NCBI RefSeq assembly: GCF_020535405.1
Contig: NZ_CP085036.1
Location: forward strand, 2,418,001 to 2,482,000
DNA from: Antiquaquibacter oligotrophicus
Lineage (GTDB): Bacteria; Actinomycetota; Actinomycetes; Actinomycetales; Microbacteriaceae
Direction: 5' to 3'
DNA length: 64,000 bases
A program made the position numbers and the translations under genes. Below the pieces are notes generated by a model. The model did not search any database. It was given only the letters and a program-made list of their open reading frames with translations, and was not told the DNA's origin. Shown here one piece after another: positions 43,563-52,996 of this stretch. Position 1 is the stretch's first letter. Each line of letters opens with the position of its first letter.

Positions 43563-44549
43563 GTGACCGGACCCGATCAGTGGACACCGCCAGTCCAGGT
43601 GAACGTGCCCGATCCGCGACAGCCGCAATCGGGCCCCGGCGCGCCCATTCCGCCGGTGCACTTTCCCACACCAGCCCCACCATCACGCTCGCCGCGCCGA
43701 CCCTGGATCATCCCCCTCGTAGTGGCGACGGTCGTCGTGCTCGTCGGGGCCACCGCGGGGTCCTACGCGGCAGTCTCCGCCGCTTTTGACGCGCCCCGAG
43801 CTACCCCGACACCTCAGGAGACACCGGTTGTTGCACTCGAGGACCAGCCCCTCGTAGTGGGAGAGCCAGGTTCGCCGGTCGCTGTGGAACCCGTGCAGTG
43901 CCCTGATTCCTGCTTCGACGCCACCAGCATTCTCACTCTCGAGATGGACGAGTGGGATTTCGACAAACACGGCTTCCCCGTTCCGATCTCGCTGGACGAC
44001 GCGGACGAGACCGCCGCTGTGAGCGCCGCGATCGAAAGATTCCTTGGCGGTGCGCAGGCTGGCGCAAATCCGGATGCGTGCCTCTTTGCCGAACCCGGGG
44101 CTCCGATCTCCACCTTCACGGATGCCGACCGCGCAAGCTCTGACCTCCTCGTCACCCTGGCGAAGTACTCCGACGATGCGCGTCACGATGAGGCAACACA
44201 ATCCGTTCGGCTCTTCCCGTCCACTGAAGCGGCCGCCTCCTATCTGAGCGAGCTCAGCTGGGGGGTAAAGTCGTGTGCCGCCGCGGCGGCAGAGCGAGCC
44301 GTTGTCACCTCGGCTCCCGGGCTCGAAGTCCCCGACTCTCTGGCCGATGTCGGATGGGTCGCGACATCCGAGCCAGGTGTCGGCTGGCGCCGATATGTCT
44401 TCAACATCCAGGCTGCTAATGCCGTCGTTCGCTTCGAGTACGTTACCGATGGCTCGGTGACCGAGAAGCGAATTCGTAGCTCGGTGCAGTTCTATCTCAC
44501 GCAGCTTGCGTACAACCTGCCGCGTGCGGGGGAGGGAGCGGTGGGATGA
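43563..44549 (+). CDS. Membrane-anchored extracytoplasmic protein with paired cysteines, paralogue 1
   Basis: A 328-aa protein: Pro-rich cytoplasmic N-terminus (1-43), one membrane helix (about 44-68) and an external domain. The external part holds CPDSCFD, DACLF and KSCAAAA, i.e. four Cys likely in two disulfides, and ends with RYVFNIQAANAVVRFEYVTD. This pattern recalls PknH-type sensor domains and Lpp lipoproteins, but the match is only by eye. It starts with GTG 4 nt after ftsY and overlaps its paralogue by 4 nt. Confidence 0.65.
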   Translation: MTGPDQWTPPVQVNVPDPRQPQSGPGAPIPPVHFPTPAPPSRSPRRPWIIPLVVATVVVLVGATAGSYAAVSAAFDAPRATPTPQETPVVALEDQPLVVGEPGSPVAVEPVQCPDSCFDATSILTLEMDEWDFDKHGFPVPISLDDADETAAVSAAIERFLGGAQAGANPDACLFAEPGAPISTFTDADRASSDLLVTLAKYSDDARHDEATQSVRLFPSTEAAASYLSELSWGVKSCAAAAAERAVVTSAPGLEVPDSLADVGWVATSEPGVGWRRYVFNIQAANAVVRFEYVTDGSVTEKRIRSSVQFYLTQLAYNLPRAGEGAVG

Positions 44550-45421
44550 GCGACCACTCACCGGACACGAAAACCAACCGCTCGGCCTGGCCGTGGGGAT
44601 TATTCGTCGGAGTTCTGTCGGCCGCTCTCGTCGTCGGAGGCACCGTCGGCGCTGCTGGCGCGCTCGTGAATCAGCTCGTTGGGTCTTTCGTGTCCGAGCA
44701 GCCCTCGGCGTCCGACCAGGCTATTCAGCCGGGCGATCCTGGCAGCCCAACTGCCGTGGCGCCGTTGGAATGTGAAGGGCCCTGTTTCGGCTCGGTCGGC
44801 GTGCGAGACTTCATGAACGACCGCACGATGTTTACCGACGTGGGCCTGGACAATCGAACCGTTGAGTGGATGACGACTTCGCCTTTCCCTGTTTCCGAGC
44901 TCTACGCGAGAGACCTGGCGGTGTGGGACCAATGGGGAGGGCAGATCGACGACTGCTTCGTCGCCTTTACTGTTGGGCCGTACGCGCCCTTTGTGGGGCA
45001 CAGTGACGCGGCCGACGACGATGAGATCTGGTATCTCATTGCCCACAGTGACTGGGAGGAGAACAGCACGGCCTATCAATCGCTTCGACTGTTCGACGAC
45101 ACCTCAGCGGCTACACGGCACATGGCCGAGGTAGCTCAGAGTGCAGCTACTTGTGCCGAGCAAACGACGTCGCTCACTCGCTTCCCCGGCAACGTCAGCC
45201 AACTTGCCGCCCTCGAACTCCCCGAATCGGTCGCTGCGGTCGGTGTCGTTGCGGAGAGCACTCCTGGGCGGGGATGGCGCGTGTACTCCTGGGATGTACA
45301 GCGTGGCAATGCCGTTGCGCGACTACAGATTTACACAGACGGCACAACCACGGACCAGCATGTACGCGCTATCGCCGAGAAGTATGCGGCCGAGCTCGCA
45401 AGTATCTCTCCGGAACGCTAG
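44546..45421 (+). CDS. Membrane-anchored extracytoplasmic protein with paired cysteines, paralogue 2
   Basis: A 291-aa relative of the preceding protein with the same plan: short polar N-terminus, membrane helix (about 16-45), linker with GDPGSPTAVAPLECEGPCFG, then DDCFV, ATCAEQT and a C-terminal RVYSWDVQRGNAVARLQIYT. The four Cys and the final strand pattern align with paralogue 1, while the middle is strongly diverged. It is translationally coupled to it. Function unknown; a surface sensor or binding pair is possible. Confidence 0.65.
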   Translation: MSDHSPDTKTNRSAWPWGLFVGVLSAALVVGGTVGAAGALVNQLVGSFVSEQPSASDQAIQPGDPGSPTAVAPLECEGPCFGSVGVRDFMNDRTMFTDVGLDNRTVEWMTTSPFPVSELYARDLAVWDQWGGQIDDCFVAFTVGPYAPFVGHSDAADDDEIWYLIAHSDWEENSTAYQSLRLFDDTSAATRHMAEVAQSAATCAEQTTSLTRFPGNVSQLAALELPESVAAVGVVAESTPGRGWRVYSWDVQRGNAVARLQIYTDGTTTDQHVRAIAEKYAAELASISPER

Positions 45422-45433
45422 CCGCGTACAACC

Positions 45434-45745
45434 TCAGGGGTTGTAGAACAGAGCCAACGTTGTCACGACGGCGGCGATGAGCAGCACGGTCGCCAGCCGA
45501 TTCCAGCGCGCGGGCCGGTAGCGCAGCACCGCCGGGATCACGGAAAGCCAGAGCCCAGCCGGTACGAGCCACCATCCCCAGAAGCCGTACTGATCCCACG
45601 GCCAGTGAGAAACTTCGCCCCGCGAGACGACCGCAGGGGTGAGGGCAGCTATCGACACGATCGGTATGACCACGGCGCAAAGCACCACGATGATGGTGGT
45701 GATGCGGCGGCGATCGACCGGGCGGACAGTTGTCGGGTGATCCAC
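45434..45745 (-). CDS. Small membrane protein of unknown function
   Basis: A 103-aa protein with three predicted helices (about residues 15-37, 54-72 and 80-99) and a Trp-rich loop (HWPWDQYGFWGWWLVP). I do not recognise a family. It lies convergent to the paired Cys-rich proteins and 48 nt after the carbonic anhydrase gene on the same strand. Confidence 0.65.
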   Translation of the reverse strand: MDHPTTVRPVDRRRITTIIVVLCAVVIPIVSIAALTPAVVSRGEVSHWPWDQYGFWGWWLVPAGLWLSVIPAVLRYRPARWNRLATVLLIAAVVTTLALFYNP

Positions 45746-45793
45746 GGGGCGGCCTCCGGGTAGCTCGTCATCGAGTGCACGCCATAGTAACTC

Positions 45794-46306
45794 TCACGCC
45801 CGCGCGTGCGCGGCACTCAGCTCGAGGTAGTGTGCCGCGTTGGTGCGGATGCCCGCCTTCTCGTCATCGGTGAGCTCGCGCCGCACCTTGCCGGGCACAC
45901 CCGCTACGAGCGAACCGGGTGGCACGATCGTGCCCTCGAGCACAACGGCTCCCGCCGCTACGAGCGAACCGGAACCGATGACGGCACCGTTCAACACGGT
46001 CGCACCCATGCCGATGAGGCAGTCGTCCTCGATGGTGCAACCGTGAAGGATCGCGCCGTGGCCGACGCTCACCCCAGCGCCCACAATCGTCGGCACACCG
46101 GCGTCGCAGTGCACGGTGACGTTGTCTTGCAGGTTGCTATCCCGACCGACGGAGATGCGGTCGGAGTCGGCGCGCAGCACCGAGCCGTAGAACACGCTCG
46201 CGCGCTCGCCGAGGGTCACCGCCCCGACGAGTGTCGCGTTGGGAGCAACCCAAGCGCTGGAGGCGATCGACGGGGCGGAACCATTGAGGGGAACGAGGAG
46301 GGCCAT
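45794..46306 (-). CDS. Gamma carbonic anhydrase family protein
   Basis: A 170-aa left-handed beta-helix hexapeptide-repeat protein. The metal-binding His pattern is present in NVTVHCDAGVPTIVGAGVSV and GHGAILHGCTIEDDCLIGMG. Such YrdA/PaaY-like proteins bind Zn or Fe and may hydrate CO2 or act on thioesters. TAGCCT ends 6 nt before the ATG on the reverse strand. Confidence 0.9.
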   Translation of the reverse strand: MALLVPLNGSAPSIASSAWVAPNATLVGAVTLGERASVFYGSVLRADSDRISVGRDSNLQDNVTVHCDAGVPTIVGAGVSVGHGAILHGCTIEDDCLIGMGATVLNGAVIGSGSLVAAGAVVLEGTIVPPGSLVAGVPGKVRRELTDDEKAGIRTNAAHYLELSAAHARA

Positions 46307-46343
46307 TCCACCAGGCTAGTGAGGCGGCCACTACCGTGGAACC
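46307..46343. promoter_or_regulatory. Bidirectional promoter region with two leaderless-type -10 elements
   Basis: The 37-nt gap has TAGCCT on the reverse strand, 6 nt before the carbonic anhydrase ATG, and TACCGT (46332-46337) on the forward strand, 6 nt before the oxidoreductase GTG. No Shine-Dalgarno is evident on either side. Confidence 0.5.
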
Positions 46344-47732
46344 GTGGATCACTTCGAGGTAGTTGTCATCGGGGCGGGGCCGGCCGGCACCGCAGCAGCC
46401 CTCCGCGCGGCAGAACTGGGGGCATCCGTCGCCGTCGTCGAGGCGTCACGCACTGGCGGGACGTGCGTGAATACGGGCTGCGTTCCCACGCGTGTGCTCG
46501 CCAAAACGGCACGGCTCGTGCGTGAGGTTCAGACGGCGAAGGCCTACGGCATCCTCGGTTCCGGCCCCGAGCTCGACTGGTCGGCGACGGTGACGCGGGT
46601 GAGGGCGACGGTCGATCGGGTCCGCGGCATGAAGAACGAGGCCGAGCGCTTCGCTGCGGCAGGGATCGAGCTCATTCTCGAAGGCAAGGCACGGTTCGCG
46701 GCTGCCTCGACGCTCCAGCTCGACTCCGGGCGGCGCATCACAGCCGACTCGATCATCGTGGCCGTCGGCGGTCACTCACGCCTCCTGCCGATCCCGGGCG
46801 CGGAACTCGCCGTCGTACCGGAGCACGTTCTCGACCTTCCCGCGCTGCCGCAACGGGTCGCGATCATCGGTGCGGGCAATACGGGCGCGCAGCTGACGAC
46901 GATCTTCAGCGCGTTCGGGTCACAGGTGACGCTGCTCGACCTCGCGCCGCGCATCCTCATGCCGTCTGACCCGGACATCTCGCGCGCGGTCGCCGACGCG
47001 TTCACAGCGCAGGGGATCGACGTGCGTACGGGCATCGACACCGTCACCTCGCTCGAGCGAGCGGATGACGGCACCGTCACCATCACGTGGGCTGAGGGCG
47101 GCGCACCCGTCGCAGCCTCCGTCGACGCCGTGGTCATGGCGACTGGCTGGCCCGCCGACGTCGAGGATCTCGGCCTGTCAAATGCGGGAATCGAGGTCGT
47201 GCGTTCCTCGATTCCGGTCGACCAGTACTTCCGGAGCTCGGTACCGCACGTCTTCGCCGTTGGTGACGCCAACGGGCGCGACATGCTCGTGCAGGCCGCG
47301 CACTTCGAAGGAGAGGCCGCCGCGGAAAACGCGGTCCTCGACGCGAACCGCCGCACGCCCCACCACTTGCTTCCCGCCGGCGGGTTCACCGATCCCGACT
47401 ACGCGGGTGTCGGGCTCACGGAGGAGCAGGCGCGCGAGCGCGATCCGCGGTGCCTCGTGGCCACGATCCCCTTCTCGAGCGTCGATCGAGCGGTCATCGA
47501 CGACCGCGAGACCGGTTTTCTCAAGCTCATCACCGACCGTCGGCGCGAACTCATCCTCGGAGCTCACGCGGTGGGCGAGAACGCGGTCGAGGTCGTGCAG
47601 TCGGTGACAACGGCGATGGCGGCTGGCATTGACGTCTCAACACTCGGGGGCGTGAAGTTCGCGTATCCGACCTACAGTGCCGTCATCGGTATGGCGGCTC
47701 GAGCGCTGCTCGCAGAACCCTCCGAGCCCTGA
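46344..47732 (+). CDS. FAD-dependent pyridine nucleotide-disulfide oxidoreductase
   Basis: A 462-aa class I flavin disulfide reductase. It shows the FAD-binding VVIGAGPAGTAAALRAAELG, the redox-active CVNTGCVPT, a central NAD(P) site VAIIGAGNTGAQL, the second FAD motif HVFAVGDANG and a C-terminal dimerisation domain. The usual C-terminal HPT-type His-Glu pair of lipoamide dehydrogenase is not seen where expected (KFAYPTYS), so it is closer to mercuric-reductase-like or soluble transhydrogenase-like relatives. Substrate uncertain. Confidence 0.88.
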   Translation: MDHFEVVVIGAGPAGTAAALRAAELGASVAVVEASRTGGTCVNTGCVPTRVLAKTARLVREVQTAKAYGILGSGPELDWSATVTRVRATVDRVRGMKNEAERFAAAGIELILEGKARFAAASTLQLDSGRRITADSIIVAVGGHSRLLPIPGAELAVVPEHVLDLPALPQRVAIIGAGNTGAQLTTIFSAFGSQVTLLDLAPRILMPSDPDISRAVADAFTAQGIDVRTGIDTVTSLERADDGTVTITWAEGGAPVAASVDAVVMATGWPADVEDLGLSNAGIEVVRSSIPVDQYFRSSVPHVFAVGDANGRDMLVQAAHFEGEAAAENAVLDANRRTPHHLLPAGGFTDPDYAGVGLTEEQARERDPRCLVATIPFSSVDRAVIDDRETGFLKLITDRRRELILGAHAVGENAVEVVQSVTTAMAAGIDVSTLGGVKFAYPTYSAVIGMAARALLAEPSEP

Positions 47733-47735
47733 GCT

Positions 47736-48395
47736 TCACGCTGCGTGTGCGCGGCGACGGTCCCGCACGGCGAACCACGCGATAGCGAGGAGCGCGACGG
47801 ACTCGAGGATGACGCGCGGTGCATCGAGAGCCGGAAGGGGAACGAGGGCGAGCAGGAGAACCAGCACGGTTGCCACGGGCAACCACACGGGAACGGTTTT
47901 CGAGACAAACAGTGCGATCAACTGGAGCAGCACACCGATGGGAATGACCAGGCTGCCGGAGGCGACAAGGAGAAGCGTCGTGATCTGGGGACCGGACTCG
48001 ATCCCACCGAGCAAGGTCGCGCCTGTGGCGGCGTCGACGATGCCGGGGTCGAGCGCGTAGCCCCACACGAGTCCCTCCGCGGCAAGCCCGAAAGCGAATG
48101 CCGTTCCGCCGATCGAGGCAACAACGCCACCGATGACGGCGAGTAGGCCGCCGCGCTCCCGCGTCATCGTTGCCGTGATCGCGGCGAACCCGACGAAGAG
48201 CGCCACGAAACCGGGCGCACCAACGAAAAAGTGGAACCAAAAATAGCTGTCGGCGAAGGCGCTCACCTGGTCGTAGTCGTAGAAGTCGATACTGAATGGC
48301 GGATGCCACAGCAGGAAGGCCGCGCGAAGCGCGGTCCCCACAACAACGAGGGCGATGGCCACGGCGAACGCGGGGCGGGCAACGGTGACGGGCAT
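47736..48395 (-). CDS. Multi-pass membrane protein of unknown function
   Basis: A 219-aa protein with about six hydrophobic helices and a His/Phe-rich first loop (LLWHPPFSIDFYDYDQVSAF). AAGGAG lies 6 nt before the ATG at 48395, one of the clearest Shine-Dalgarno sites in the window, which decides the start over longer ORF forms. It may be a partner of the LuxR regulator encoded upstream on the same strand. No family recognised. Confidence 0.75.
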   Translation of the reverse strand: MPVTVARPAFAVAIALVVVGTALRAAFLLWHPPFSIDFYDYDQVSAFADSYFWFHFFVGAPGFVALFVGFAAITATMTRERGGLLAVIGGVVASIGGTAFAFGLAAEGLVWGYALDPGIVDAATGATLLGGIESGPQITTLLLVASGSLVIPIGVLLQLIALFVSKTVPVWLPVATVLVLLLALVPLPALDAPRVILESVALLAIAWFAVRDRRRAHAA

Positions 48396-48492
48396 GGGTA
48401 ACTCCTTCGACGGTGATGCGGATGTGTCGAGCATCCGTCGACGGCTAGTCCCGGGGCATCCGTGCTGGCACTGAATTGTGCCGACGCACCGC

Positions 48493-49707
48493 TCAGAATC
48501 CGGATTCGTGCCACATGCGGGTCGCGGCAACACGACGATTGGTGTTGTCGTCAGCGGCGAGCCCGAGCTTCGTGTAGAGGTTACGAACGTGGCTCTCCAC
48601 AGTGCGTTCGCTGAGGTGCAGGCTGGCCGCGATGTCAGCATTGCCGAGGCCCGCGGCAACTTTCGACAGCACCTCGGTCTCTCGCGCGCTGAGAGAGCCG
48701 AGCCGATCGGCGACCGGCGGAGGGGCCAGCATCCGCGCGATCGCTCGAGAAGCTGCGAACACGATTGCCATCGACGCGATGGTGACTGCTGCCACGAGAA
48801 CTGCCGACAGGGTTGTGCCGTGCCGCAGCGAGGAGGCCACGAGAGCGGTTCCCGCCACCACGATCGCAACGATGAGCGCGACGATCACCGTGGCAACTGC
48901 GATCCGCCGTGCGTTGTGCGCCCCGACCTCCGCCGCCGTTGCCGTGGCGAAGGCCGAACTCAAAGCCCCGAGGGCGAGCACAACAACAAACGCGACCGAC
49001 CCGTTCGTCGGATCGACGCCGCCCTGACCGCGGAAAACGGAGAGGCCCAAACAGAAAGCGACCACAATCACCGGGATTATCGACGCGACAGTCAGAACGA
49101 GCATCCGGGGACGACCGTCGCGGGGCGCGCGCCCGAGGTGCACGGCGAACCAGATCGGGGCGACGAGCAGAGCCGCGAGAGCAAGCGAGCTCGTGATATC
49201 GGCGATGAGCGGAGAATCCAGGTCGGCGGCGGTCGCGACGGTCTCGACGTCGGGTCGAATAACCGCGACGGCCACGATGGCCGCAGCGACACTCGCGATG
49301 CCGGGGATGAGAAGCCAGCGTCGTGGCGCCTGTCCGGCGCTGAGCGCCGCGAGCTGTGGGAGAACGATCGGCGCGATCCACAGCACGCTCCAGACCCGTG
49401 CGGCCACCGGGGCGGACACCGAACTGGATGGCGCCAAAACGAGCAGCCCCAGCGCGAGGTAGAGGGCGAGACTGAGTGACGTCGCGAGAAGTGAGCGCCG
49501 TGCCCCACGAGACGGTGCGCGGCGAGCGATCACGGCGACGGCAATCGCCGCGACAGTAAGGGCCCCGACGGCGAGCGGATGCCCAGGAAAACCCCGCGTC
49601 GACGACGGCAGCAGGAGTGACAGTGCCGCGAACCCGACCGCCGCAGCGGCGATCACCGGGGCCGCCCAGCGTGCCGACCCCAGCGTGGCGACTCGGTCGG
49701 CGCTCAT
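48493..49707 (-). CDS. Membrane-bound LuxR-family transcriptional regulator
   Basis: A 404-aa protein with eight to ten hydrophobic N-terminal helices (to about residue 325) and a C-terminal LuxR/GerE domain: LSARETEVLSKVAAGLGNAD, then HLSERTVESHVRNLYTKLGL. This joins a membrane sensor and DNA-binding domain in one chain with no kinase or receiver domain. TACTGT ends 7 nt before the ATG. It is divergent from ffh, and the multi-pass protein downstream may be its target or partner. Confidence 0.85.
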   Translation of the reverse strand: MSADRVATLGSARWAAPVIAAAAVGFAALSLLLPSSTRGFPGHPLAVGALTVAAIAVAVIARRAPSRGARRSLLATSLSLALYLALGLLVLAPSSSVSAPVAARVWSVLWIAPIVLPQLAALSAGQAPRRWLLIPGIASVAAAIVAVAVIRPDVETVATAADLDSPLIADITSSLALAALLVAPIWFAVHLGRAPRDGRPRMLVLTVASIIPVIVVAFCLGLSVFRGQGGVDPTNGSVAFVVVLALGALSSAFATATAAEVGAHNARRIAVATVIVALIVAIVVAGTALVASSLRHGTTLSAVLVAAVTIASMAIVFAASRAIARMLAPPPVADRLGSLSARETEVLSKVAAGLGNADIAASLHLSERTVESHVRNLYTKLGLAADDNTNRRVAATRMWHESGF

Positions 49708-49753
49708 GCGCTCCACAGTACCCCCGGCATTGCGCGGGTAAACTAGCCCCACC

Positions 49754-51304
49754 ATGGCTCTCTTCGGAAACCTCTCGGATCGCCTCGCCGATACCTTCAC
49801 CAAGCTCCGCAGCAAGGGCAAGCTCAGCCCCGCTGACGTCGACGGCACTGTCCGCGAGATTCGCCGAGCTCTCCTCGAGGCCGACGTCGCCCTCGAGGTG
49901 GTCAAGGATTTCACCGGTCGTATTCGCGAGCGTGCACTCGGCGACGAGGTCAACAAGGCGCTCAACCCCGCCCAGCAGGTCGTGCAGATCGTCAACGAGG
50001 AGCTCATCGGCATCCTCGGCGGGCAGACACGTCGCCTCGAGTTCGCGAAGCAGCCCCCAACGGTCATCATGCTCGCAGGCCTCCAGGGTGCGGGTAAAAC
50101 GACGCTTGCCGGAAAGCTCTCGAAGTGGCTGAAGTCTGAGGGTCACACCCCGATGCTCGTCGCTGCTGACCTTCAGCGCCCGAACGCAGTCACCCAGCTC
50201 CAGGTTGTGGGGGAGCAGGCCGGTGTTCCCGTCTTCGCGCCCGAGCCCGGCAATGGCAAGGGCGACCCCATCAGGGTCGCAAAAGACGCCATCAAGGAAG
50301 CGAACCGCAAGCAGTACGACACGGTGATCGTCGACACCGCGGGTCGGCTTGGTGTTGATGCAGAGCTCATGAAGCAGGCGGCGGGCATCCGCAAGGCCGT
50401 CGATCCCGACGAAGTGCTCTTCGTTATCGACTCCCTCATCGGTCAGGACGCCGTGCAAACGGCTCGCGCCTTCCAGGACGGCGTCGATTTCACGGGTGTG
50501 GTGCTCACCAAGCTCGACGGCGATTCGCGCGGTGGTGCAGCACTCTCCGTGGCATCCGTCACCGGTCGTCCAATCATGTTTGCGTCCACCGGTGAAGGAT
50601 TGGATGACTTCGAGCCCTTCCACCCCGACCGCATGGCGAGCCGTATCCTCGACCTCGGCGACATCCTCACCCTCATCGAGCAGGCGCAGAAGACCTTCGA
50701 CGAGGAGCAGGCGCTCAAGACCGCGGAGAAGTTCGCGACCGACACCTTCACCCTCGAGGACTTCCTCGAGCAGATGCAGCAGCTCAAGAACATGGGCTCC
50801 ATCAAGAACATGCTCGGGATGCTTCCCGGTGGCAAGAACATGCGTCAGCAGCTCGACAGCTTCGACGAGAGTGAGATCACGCGCACCGAGGCCATCATCC
50901 GTTCGATGACCGTGCAGGAGCGCCGGCAGCCTAAGGTGCTCAACGGGTCACGCCGCCTTCGTATCGCGAAGGGTTCAGGAACGACGGTGACCGAGGTCAA
51001 CGCACTCGTGAACCGCTTCGAGCAGGCGGCGAAGATGATGAAAACCGTTGCCAAGGGCGGTACCCCGCAGATTCCGGGCATGGGTCCCATTCCCGGACAG
51101 AAGTTCGGTGGCGGCAAGTCTCAGCAGAAGAAGAAAGGTTCGCGGTCGGGCAACCCGGCAAAGCGAGCTGCCGAAAACGCGGCATTGGCTGCCGGCAAGT
51201 CGGCGACTCCCGCGGGCGGCGGCTCCGGGTTCGGCCTGGGCTCTAAGCCGGGCGGCCCGAGCGAAGAAGAACTGGCGAGCCTGCAGAAGTTCCTGGGGCG
51301 TTGA
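49754..51304 (+). CDS. ffh: Signal recognition particle protein
   Basis: Ffh (516 aa) binds signal sequences and SRP RNA. N domain (1-90), G domain with GLQGAGKTTLAGKLSKWL, ADLQRPNAVTQL, VDTAGRLGVD and TKLDGDSRGG, then the Met-rich M domain (about 300-440, MQQLKNMGSIKNMLGMLPGG). A Gly/Ala/Lys-rich tail follows. TAAACT ends 9 nt before the ATG. The stop overlaps the TTG start of the next gene. Confidence 0.96.
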   Translation: MALFGNLSDRLADTFTKLRSKGKLSPADVDGTVREIRRALLEADVALEVVKDFTGRIRERALGDEVNKALNPAQQVVQIVNEELIGILGGQTRRLEFAKQPPTVIMLAGLQGAGKTTLAGKLSKWLKSEGHTPMLVAADLQRPNAVTQLQVVGEQAGVPVFAPEPGNGKGDPIRVAKDAIKEANRKQYDTVIVDTAGRLGVDAELMKQAAGIRKAVDPDEVLFVIDSLIGQDAVQTARAFQDGVDFTGVVLTKLDGDSRGGAALSVASVTGRPIMFASTGEGLDDFEPFHPDRMASRILDLGDILTLIEQAQKTFDEEQALKTAEKFATDTFTLEDFLEQMQQLKNMGSIKNMLGMLPGGKNMRQQLDSFDESEITRTEAIIRSMTVQERRQPKVLNGSRRLRIAKGSGTTVTEVNALVNRFEQAAKMMKTVAKGGTPQIPGMGPIPGQKFGGGKSQQKKKGSRSGNPAKRAAENAALAAGKSATPAGGGSGFGLGSKPGGPSEEELASLQKFLGR

Positions 51305-52095
51305 CCAGGCGAGTCCGTATCGGCGCCCAGGTCGCACCCCAACATGCGACCTGGCACGAAATCTCGAGCGCGGTGCGACGAGCCGAGGACCTCGGGGTCG
51401 ACGTCATCTTCAACTGGGACCACTTTTTTCCGCTCACGGGTGACCCGGACGGCGCGCACTTCGAAGCGTGGACGATGCTCGCAGCTATGGCCGAGTCCAC
51501 CGAACGTGTCGAGTTCGGTCCGCTCGTCAATTGCACGATCTTCCGCAACGCCGACCTCCAGGCCGACATGGCGCGCACCATCGACCACATCAGTGGGGGA
51601 CGGTTCATCTTCGGCACGGGAGCCGGATGGTTCGAGCGTGAGTTCGACGAATACGGTTACCCCTTCGGTACCCCCGGGCAGCGGCTCGACATCCTGGCGG
51701 ACGACCTCGACCGCATTCGCGTCCGCTGGTCGAAGCTCAACCCGCCACCGTTGCGCGATATCCCCGTGCTCATCGGCGGCAAGGGGGAGCAGAAAACCCT
51801 GCGCATCGTCGCGCAGCACGCCGATATCTGGCACAGCTTCGTCGAGCCGGAGATCTACCGGCAGAAGGCCAAAGTGTTGGCCCGGTGGTGCCACGAGATC
51901 GGCAGGAGCATCTCCGACATCGAGTTCGCGTCGGGCACGGGCCCGCGTGGCCAGGGGTCGCTCGACCACGCCTACCTCGACGAGCAGCACGCTGTGGGAA
52001 TCACACTTTTCTCGGCGCCAATGATGGGGCCGGAGTTCGACGATTCCGCCGTGCGAGCGCTCCTGGAGTGGCGTGCGAGTCGGGGCTTGGAATAG
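51301..52095 (+). CDS. LLM-class F420-dependent-type oxidoreductase, paralogue 1
   Basis: A 264-aa luciferase-like TIM-barrel protein: RIGAQVAPQHATWHEISSAV, FNWDHFFPLTGDPDGAHFEA, TIDHISGGRFIFGTGAGWFE and PVLIGGKGEQKTLRIVAQHA. The TIDHxSGGRxxxGxGxGW block is typical of F420-dependent members. It starts with TTG inside TTGA, overlapping the ffh stop by 4 nt, so it is coupled to ffh. Substrate unknown. Confidence 0.85.
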   Translation: MTRRVRIGAQVAPQHATWHEISSAVRRAEDLGVDVIFNWDHFFPLTGDPDGAHFEAWTMLAAMAESTERVEFGPLVNCTIFRNADLQADMARTIDHISGGRFIFGTGAGWFEREFDEYGYPFGTPGQRLDILADDLDRIRVRWSKLNPPPLRDIPVLIGGKGEQKTLRIVAQHADIWHSFVEPEIYRQKAKVLARWCHEIGRSISDIEFASGTGPRGQGSLDHAYLDEQHAVGITLFSAPMMGPEFDDSAVRALLEWRASRGLE

Positions 52096-52123
52096 GCCGC
52101 AGCGTCTCACGTTCGCTTAAGGC

Positions 52124-52918
52124 ATGACCTCTCGACCCGTTCGCATCGGCGTTCAAGTTCAGCCGCAGCACGCGAGCTACGAGAAGATCCGGGCATCCGT
52201 GCTCGAACTCGAACAGCTCGGTGTCGACATCCTCTTCAATTGGGACCACTTCTTCCCGCTTTCCGGTGACCCGGACGGCCTGCACTTCGAGGCATGGACC
52301 GAACTCGCGTCGTGGGCCGAACTCACGACCCGCGTCGAGTTCGGCACGCTCGTCAACTGCAACAGCTACCGCAACCCCGACCTCCAGGCCGACATGGCGA
52401 GAACCATCGACCACATCAGCGGCAAGGGCACAGGAACGGGTCGCTTCATCTTCGGCACGGGCAGCGGATGGTTCGAGCGCGACTACGACGAATACGGCTA
52501 CGAGTTCGGTACGGCCGGGCAGCGACTGGATGCCCTCGCCGAGGCACTCCCGCGGATCGAGTCTCGCTGGCAGAAACTCAACCCGGCACCCTCCCGCGAC
52601 ATCCCCATCCTCATTGGAGGCGCGGGGGAGAAGAAGACACTCCGCATCGTCGCCAAGCACGCTGACATCTGGCACAGCTTCGTGAGCGCAGACGATCTGC
52701 CGCGCAAGCTGGACATCCTGCGTGAGCATGGCGAGTCAGTGGGTCGCGACGTGAGCGAGATCGAGCTCTCCAACGAGCCCCGCCGCAAAGATCTGCGGAT
52801 CGCGGACCAGTTGCGCGAGCAGGGTGTGACACTCTTCACGCTCGGCATTTCAGGGCCCGACTACGACACGCGTGTTGTGAAGGAGTGGCTCGCCTGGCGC
52901 GACACGCAGAACGCGTAG
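52124..52918 (+). CDS. LLM-class F420-dependent-type oxidoreductase, paralogue 2
   Basis: Also 264 aa and clearly related along its length to the preceding protein (RIGVQVQPQHASYEKIRASV, FNWDHFFPLSGDPDGLHFEA, IFGTGSGWFERDYDEYGYEF). It has a short insert (GKGTGTG) in the glycine loop and a shorter C-terminal region. It lies 28 nt after paralogue 1, a recent tandem duplication. Confidence 0.85.
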   Translation: MTSRPVRIGVQVQPQHASYEKIRASVLELEQLGVDILFNWDHFFPLSGDPDGLHFEAWTELASWAELTTRVEFGTLVNCNSYRNPDLQADMARTIDHISGKGTGTGRFIFGTGSGWFERDYDEYGYEFGTAGQRLDALAEALPRIESRWQKLNPAPSRDIPILIGGAGEKKTLRIVAKHADIWHSFVSADDLPRKLDILREHGESVGRDVSEIELSNEPRRKDLRIADQLREQGVTLFTLGISGPDYDTRVVKEWLAWRDTQNA

Positions 52919-52996
52919 CTGCCAGCTTTCGGCGGATTCGAGACAGCGTGCTGCCCTGCCGCTGTCGCGGTCGGTGGTGCGCACTAGCGTGAGCCT

